Source: Telmatactis stephensoni
Taxonomy: Eukaryota > Cnidaria > Anthozoa > Actiniaria > Isophelliidae
Direction of reading: 5' to 3'
Assembly: GCA_029948255.1 (NCBI GenBank)
Contig: JALIZF010001771.1
Location: 372,001 to 436,000 of the forward strand
Length of the DNA: 64,000 nucleotides
The first letter of the stretch is position 1; each line of letters begins with the position of its first letter. Of this stretch, positions 57,810 through 64,000 are shown in pieces. A program made the translations under genes and the position numbers. A model generated the notes under the pieces. It made no database searches, was not told the origin of the DNA, and saw only the letters and a list, made by a program, of their open reading frames with translations.

Positions 57810-59721
57810 TCACGGCTGGGGTCTGGACACCTCTTCAACGAACATACGACTTGTGGTCATCCATCCAGTGTATGCGTCAGCAAAATTCGGCCTCCCTGGA
57901 CAGTTTCCGACGTTGAAACCAACACGCACGTGACCTTTGTGGATCTTGTCACAGTGACCTTCAATATGGCGGACGCGGTGGATATTGTTGCTCTTTCCTG
58001 TCTGCATGTACAGCGCACCGTCAATGGCTCCAGGGGACTTGCACTCAGTACCATTGAAAGTAAAGAACCATCGTTTACAGCAATCGTTACATGCATGGAT
58101 CCTGAAGTCTCCGTTCCAGTAGACATGGAGGATGGTGTGGCTGAAGTTCTTGTGGAAAACACAATCCTAAAAAATAAAAAAGATAAAACAAACTGAGAGA
58201 ATATAGACGACGCTTAATAAGAAGCATAGTCAAGCGAAAATGGCCTTTCATTCCCCTATTCCTCTAGCGCCATGCATTTCAACCTGACAGTAAGAATAGC
58301 CAAATTATAATTTTACAAATACATAAAAGTATTTAGGTTAGTCAGATATGACTATTTTTTTTATCAGTACATGAAACTATAATTACACACTTTTATAAGC
58401 CCGTTTTCTCTGTCGTCATTAAAAGGTTTCCACGAACATTCCTTCCAGTTTGAATGAGATGAAGGTCCTCTCGGTCCAGGCTCTCCCTTGTCTCCTTTTG
58501 GTCCGAATTCTCCTTTTGCTCCCTGGGTTCCCTGAGGACCGGGGTTACCGGTCTCCCCAGGGGATCCGGGGGGTCCTTGTTTTCCTGAAGATCCTTGGAC
58601 TCCTTGTGGTCCTTGTGGTCCTTGCATACCTTGAGGACCTTCACGTCCATCCCGACCATCTCGTCCAGGAGCTCCGGGTACACCCGGTATACCAGGACGA
58701 CCCGCCAAGCAGGAAGAATCTGATGACTAGAGAGAAATCATAACATTTTATGAATGATTGGATGTGCATACTCTATATAAAAAAGCTGTCAAATTACAGG
58801 GCGAACACTCTCGGAAGTGACCGTGAAGACTTTTGGGAATTACCAACGTAACTGGTCCTTTTCTTTGTTTTCAAGCTGTCTTAAGTGACCATTTATGTAC
58901 ATCTAATGAGATTGTAATTGCATATTTTCCTTTTTCTTTTTTTCTCTGTAGAATGGTGATCCGTACTAATATTCGTGAACGACATTAAGTAGTACTAATT
59001 TATGCTCTTTCTGAATACTCTTTCTGATGCTTAATTTATAGTGTTACTCGATCAGACTATTTAGTGAACAAAACGTGAAAAGTATCGCAATTCCCTAATC
59101 ACTTTCTTTTATTTCGAGACCTCAATATTTTGTAGTATGGACGTCTCAATATGCCTGTGTTTTTTTGTTTTTGTTTATTTGTTTTTTTGTTTGTTTTTTC
59201 GGCCAAATTTTTCATTCATTTAATTCTTAATAGACCTTTTTGCTTTACCACTATTTTCGAAATTCGGGCGCTATAAAATGAATAAACAAAAGGTGGCAAG
59301 AACGTTTGTGTGGAATGTGAAGTTTCTTTAATTTGTTGGAGCAACAAAACCTAAAACCACATCAATCTATTCCATTGAATTTCATGTAGACAAAGAAACG
59401 AACTCACGTGATACACATACGTTATAATTAAGGACGTTCGCGGCAATGATCCTATGGTCAAATTTTGTAAAAAAAAATTGTAGGAAAGTACTTTATAATA
59501 TTCAGATTTTAAAAAGCATGAAAAAGGGAAGTCACCATATTTGTTCTGAGCTATATACGCTCGACAAAAATGCCGATTAAAAAAACGAGGGCGTATACCG
59601 AACAAAGTAGTGTTCTTTTAAATAGAAAAACGTCACTTACAATATTATTAGACTATCGTAAATAAAAATTATAATAAGGAATATATATTAATTATAATAA
59701 ATAAATAAATAAATAAATGAA

Positions 59722-59756
<35 letters not shown>

Positions 59757-59981
59757 ATAGATAGATAGATAGATAGATACTGTAGATAGATAGATAGATA
59801 GATGGCTATTTCCTATGTTAAATATAGTAAGTTTTCCTATGTTAAATATAGTAAGTTTTCCTATGTTGAATATAGTAAGTTATGGACTTACGTGTTTTGC
59901 AGGTGAGTTGTTGCACATAGTCTTGGTGATTGGTAAAACAACAAACACGACCAAACACAATACCATCGTGTAGGGCTTCAT
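57810..59981 (-). CDS. CTHRC1: CTHRC1-like secreted collagen-triple-helix protein, copy 2
   Basis: This has the same three-exon structure as the copy at 33717-36224: exons 59981-59892, 58726-58391 and 58166-57810, all phase 0, giving 260 residues. Exon 1 (signal peptide) and exon 2 (about 26 Gly-X-Y triplets and WKECSW) are identical in DNA sequence to copy 1. Exon 3, the C-terminal domain, differs. Relative to copy 1 I read Q to H near its start, G to A before CNDCC, SQN to SNN, HRG to HKG, RSTIF to RPNF (one residue shorter) and SRL to SRM, with only a couple of silent changes. The frame is intact, so both copies could be expressed. Intron 1 is about 340 bp shorter because a segment after the GATA array is absent. 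If the assembly is right this is a recent tandem paralogue; if not, it is the other haplotype. Confidence 0.92.
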
Positions 59982-60041
59982 TTTCTACATGAATTGATAG
60001 TAAAAAAATATGCATGAGGAAAAATTGTCATTATTAATTCG

Positions 60042-60339
60042 GATATCATCAAGAGACCATAATACTAAGAGAGCGAAACTCAGTATTGATGTCTGTGCGA
60101 TGTTCGTGGCGGCTAAGACTATTTTTAGTAACTTTGCCATCGCGTGCGCAAGGCTCTCAGAATACCGAAAGCAAACCGTCCCGTCCGCGCGCACGTCAAA
60201 AATCAAATTCTATTGTTTGAGAGCCTTGCGCGCGCGATGGCCGGCGAAGTTACTAAAAATAGCCTTAGCCTCCACGAACATCGCACAGACATCAATACTA
60301 GTGAGTTTCGCTCTCTTAGTATTATTGTTTCTTGATATC
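60042..60339. mobile_element. Foldback MITE upstream of CTHRC1 copy 2
   Basis: Counterpart of 36285-36582 at the same distance (60 bp) from the ATG, nearly identical. The insertion therefore predates the duplication. Confidence 0.85.
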
Positions 60340-61768
60340 ATATATATGTTTTTGTGCAATGACTTGTTTTTCATTCCAGTATGCAAACCAGATATGTCTA
60401 CAGGCCATTTTTTTTCCGAAACGGAGCGAGGCTATTACATAAAAAAAAACATGAGTTTTCTCTCTCGTGGTGTCCATGTGAAATCTTGCACAATGTTAAA
60501 GGTTTAGACCCAAAGTAATCCTAGATATGGAGCTACGCCTAAAAACAAGAACTTCCAGTTTTATAGCAATGGAATATATCATTAAAAAATCGAGCACAAT
60601 AAACCTTTATTTTTAGTTTATAAGCCAGGAAATATAATTCAAAATGTAATAAGCACAAAGCCACGCCCTAACAGAGTACTTACAGAATTTTAGTGGTATA
60701 ATGGTATAATGTATATCAATGTGTATAAAAAAGTCATGATCAATTACTGAGATAATTAATTCCAAAAATATCGATAAGTAAGTAATTGATTTCTGGGCGT
60801 GGCCCAACCTCCAGAATTACTCAGGACATGAACCTCTATCAATGTGCCGAATTTCATGCTTGTTACACAAATTTGAACAATTCTACATCAAAGCTGCACC
60901 ATTTTCCTGGATTACTAGACTTTCGGGAATAAAGACAGTAGTTCTCTAAATTCGATTGCTTCTGAGTCTAAATCCTGTGTGGAATTTTGCAACAGATAGT
61001 AAGGTGTTCTTTGGAATAAATTAACAAACCACTGCATGATGAGAGTTTTACCTTGGCAGCTCAAACGTCGACTCGATGTAGTTGCTTACTTTTGAACACT
61101 TACTGAATTACATCTAGTGCAGCAAAGACAACGACACTTGGCAGCAAGGATGTTAATTAACATCTTGTTCTATCCCATACCAGAACATTTCAGGAAACAA
61201 TTCGACAGAATTTGTAGAAGTCGAGGTAATACAAATTCGCAACGTTCACCTCTGGTCACAACTGAATTACTCCCCGAGTTTGCTTGAGGATAACATTGGC
61301 GTTTAGCTTCTCATGTGTCTCCATATTTTGTTTCACAAGTTACAATTAATAGGAAAAAAATTCACCTTAGATTTTAGGATTTATGACCAATTTTTCTCAT
61401 AAAGCCATTTTTAAATATCGTCTGATATCTCGAAATATTTGATGCAATTCGCAGAAAAATAATTACCGGTACAAAGTTCAAGGCTTAAAGACAAATGGCT
61501 GCAAACTAATTCTCATGCAGAAATCGGACAAGATTTTGATGTAAAAAGACGCAATTGACTAAAATTCATGCCTGACAAATCAATAGGTATACGGGCCACC
61601 TTAAATGGAGAAAAAATTAAAATGATGGTTTTTGGCTACTGTAACTGAGTCAGTATACGTAATTGCTGGGATCCACGAGGATGGCTGCGACTTGGCTTTA
61701 TACAAAACTGATGCCTTCTATCATCTATGGGTGTTACTCTGATTCACTTTTGATTTAAAAAAATACAT

Positions 61769-61853
61769 ACACCTATTTCAAAAAAGGTTGTCAGAGCTAA
61801 AGGCGATAGGCGATAGGAGATAGGTCATTCCACAATTCACGGTTGGGTTTTCT
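61769..61853. mobile_element. Rearranged MITE: left arm fused to inverted core, right arm lost
   Basis: The left arm through GGTCATTC is as in copy 1. It is followed by CACAATTCACGGTTGGGTTT, the reverse complement of what precedes the right arm in copy 1 (38186-38207). The sequence then jumps to TTACCTCTTCG, which in copy 1 lies beyond the element at about 38300. Confidence 0.9.
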
Positions 61854-62000
61854 TACCTCTTCGTCAAGTTGTGCGATGATAACTTTGTGGGTTTGATCTC
61901 GATCTGAGAGCGCAGTTGTCTCTGGAGTTCCTCTCGATTGAAAGTATCAACGAGAAGTGCGGAACTTGTCCAAACTTACGAGTAGATATGGAATGACATC

Positions 62001-63070
62001 CTATAGTGCGTGCTAGGACGATCCTAGTAAACACCCCATAAGTAGATTAGATAACTAGAATTTAATTTGTTTGTCAGACGAGCTTTAATAGACCCTTATC
62101 ACGTTAGTGTGACATTATAAGATCTTTGATGTATGGATAAAAGGAATTCACTATCAGATTTATCATATCAATATTACTAAAATTGCAGAATTTCGCGTAA
62201 AGATTGCTCTTAAACTGACGAAGTTATGAATTTTTGAAGCTAGATATTTTTGTGGAATTTTTATAAAGAACTGTACGTGTTTAGCATGATAACGAGGCTG
62301 GTCGTGCATGTATGCACGTCCACCATACATTTCTTTGTAAAAATACTAACTTTTGAAAATTCATATCTTCGTCAGTTTAAGAGCAATCTCCCCGAAAATT
62401 TGAGTTTTTATTACTATCGATGTGACAAATTTGATAGTGAATTCCCTTTCCGATAAATCAAATAATTTATATGTCATGCTTGCGTGACATGGGCCGGTCT
62501 ATTTGTTGCTCCAGATGCTCCGGAGCTCTGGGTGGCTTAGTATACTAGTATACTCGTTAGTATACTAAGCCACCCAGAGCTCCGGAGCATCTGGAGCAAC
62601 AAATTAAAGCTCGTCTGACAAACAAATTAAATTCTAATTATCTAATCTACTTATGGGGTGTTTACTAGGATCGTCCTAGCACGTACTATAGGATCCTAGC
62701 AGGCGAACCAACTTTTACGTTCAGTTTACATGCCCGAAGCAGAGTTTAAAGAAATGAGTGATATTGCTCGTCCTAGTATATAGATCACCCGAACTACCAC
62801 AGTGGCCCCAACATTAGCGTTTCCTAATCCTAGTTGGCAAAGTATCTCTACTTTTTCTGTTTACATGACCGAAAAATACTCCTATAGTGCTAGGATATTC
62901 CTACCGGCGAGGCAGGATGATCCTAGTAGTAGGATGATCCTAGTACCCGAAGTGAAGATACAAATTTCCATGTAAACAGAATGCAGTAAATGTATAGCAG
63001 GTAGGATGATTCGCCTGCTAGGATGATCCTAGTGCTAGGATGATCCTACCGCCATATGTAAACACCCCCT
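62001..63070. mobile_element. Composite palindromic TIR elements, duplication copy 2
   Basis: Counterpart of 38443-39512, with the same outer GGGGTGTTTAC ends, inner hairpin and perfect 46 bp inverted repeat at 62502-62603. Very few substitutions are seen. Confidence 0.8.
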
Positions 63071-63726
63071 TAGTTCAATGTGAAATCACGTTTTTACTAT
63101 CAAATTGCCAATGAAATCAGCGAAAGTCACGAATGCAGGATTTAATACATGGAGATAGAATTTCGTCAGTATGGTAGTGGTCTATATAATTACAGTAGTC
63201 ACTTTTGCCAGAAGTTAATGAAATTGATGGGTTTAGTTATGAGTAACAAGCCGAAGGGATGGAATCAGAAAGACTTTTCCTAGTTACATTAATTTTTCCT
63301 TTATTCAGATTGATAAAAATCCCAATGCAATATGCCGGCCACTGCTGTCGCTACGTGGGAGAGCCCATCGCAATATGTTACCGGAAGTGTCAGGCTTCAC
63401 TGAAAGTCGCCTGTCTTTAGTTTTCGATTATTATTCTCTCCTCTTGTTTCTTTGTCTGCTTTGCTGGCGATCTGTAGCCGGTAAACAACAATTCTGAGTT
63501 ATTTTTAATTTGTTTTCTAGATGAGCTGACTGGTTAATCACCCATAGAGTGGGGACTGATGTTATCCTCCCACTCCTTCTTCCCCGAAAACCCGCATTAT
63601 GAAACCCCTTGTTCTCTAGGGGGTTCTCTCGGCTATTAAAAATGCTCACCATAATACAAGAATAATACGAGCATAAAGAGAAAACGCGTTTTTTCACTTT
63701 GTTGTTAAAACAGGCTCATTAATATG

Positions 63727-63802
63727 CAAGCCAAAGTAGTGTAACGGCTAAGCCTGAAACGAGTGATCGAGCCCAGGTCGGAAATATTTTTCTTTGCCTT
63801 CT

Positions 63803-63853
<51 letters not shown>

Positions 63854-63855
63854 TT
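63727..63855. repeat. tRNA-like motif and (TC)n microsatellite, duplication copy 2
   Basis: Counterpart of 40160-40330. The TC array is about 25 bp shorter and the preceding CCGGCTC is changed. Confidence 0.6.
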
Positions 63856-64000
63856 TTTCTTCTTTCTTTCGAGTTATCATCAGTTCTTCTGCTAATGTCT
63901 GACATTTTGCTAAAGAAATTACAGTAGAATACAAGGTCACGGGCGTGCCTCCAGTGCGGTTGCGTTTGATCTATACAAAGTAAGTACTTCATGGCTGAAT

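Larger units (their letters stand above)
57023..64000 (+). repeat. Segmental duplication, copy 2 (continues past the window)
   Basis: It is direct-orientation homologous to 32875-40470. It lacks about 340 bp of CTHRC1 intron 1 (present at about 35705-36045 in copy 1), most of one MITE arm and several microsatellite units. The last bases of the window still match copy 1 at 40470, so the duplicated unit is longer than seen here. Confidence 0.95.

Overview
This 64 kb window is animal nuclear DNA. It is AT-rich, its genes have spliceosomal introns (GT-AG), polyadenylation signals are visible, microsatellites are abundant, and short inverted-repeat transposons are very dense. A single-exon rhodopsin-class peptide-type GPCR, a single-exon histamine-N-methyltransferase-like gene and CTHRC1-like secreted collagens together suggest a marine invertebrate, most probably an anthozoan cnidarian (coral or sea anemone). 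That placement is inference. No prokaryotic, organellar or viral gene set is present.

Layout. 1-2848 (minus): a multi-exon rhodopsin-class GPCR that runs off the left edge, with an interspersed repeat lodged between TM1 and TM2. 2849-29080: a gene-poor 26 kb stretch of microsatellites, minisatellites, terminal-inverted-repeat (TIR) elements and a tRNA-derived repeat. 29111-30226 (plus): a complete GPCR in one coding exon, with a splice acceptor in its 5'UTR and AATAAA after the stop. 30230-32870: intergenic DNA with a small TIR element and a tRNA-like repeat. 32875-57022: a roughly 24 kb unit holding a three-exon CTHRC1-like gene (minus), many palindromic elements, the first coding exon of an SLC6 transporter (plus), a 2.6 kb TIR element packed with TTTACG hexamers, a truncated second copy of the SLC6 exon, a tyrosine-recombinase remnant, and an intact HNMT-like methyltransferase (minus). 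57023-64000: the start of a second, directly oriented copy of that unit, carrying a second intact CTHRC1-like gene and running past the right edge.

The genes do not form a pathway. Two are membrane receptors, one a membrane transporter exon, one a small-molecule or orphan methyltransferase, and two encode secreted collagen-tailed proteins. The main story is structural. A direct 24 kb duplication (or two haplotypes placed in tandem by the assembler) leaves exons 1 and 2 of CTHRC1 identical while exon 3 carries mostly amino-acid-changing differences. There is also a rich set of TIR elements, several with internal short-period tandem arrays, and at least one was rearranged differently in the two copies. 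Coordinates and splice sites were read by eye; family calls rest on motif recognition without database searches.
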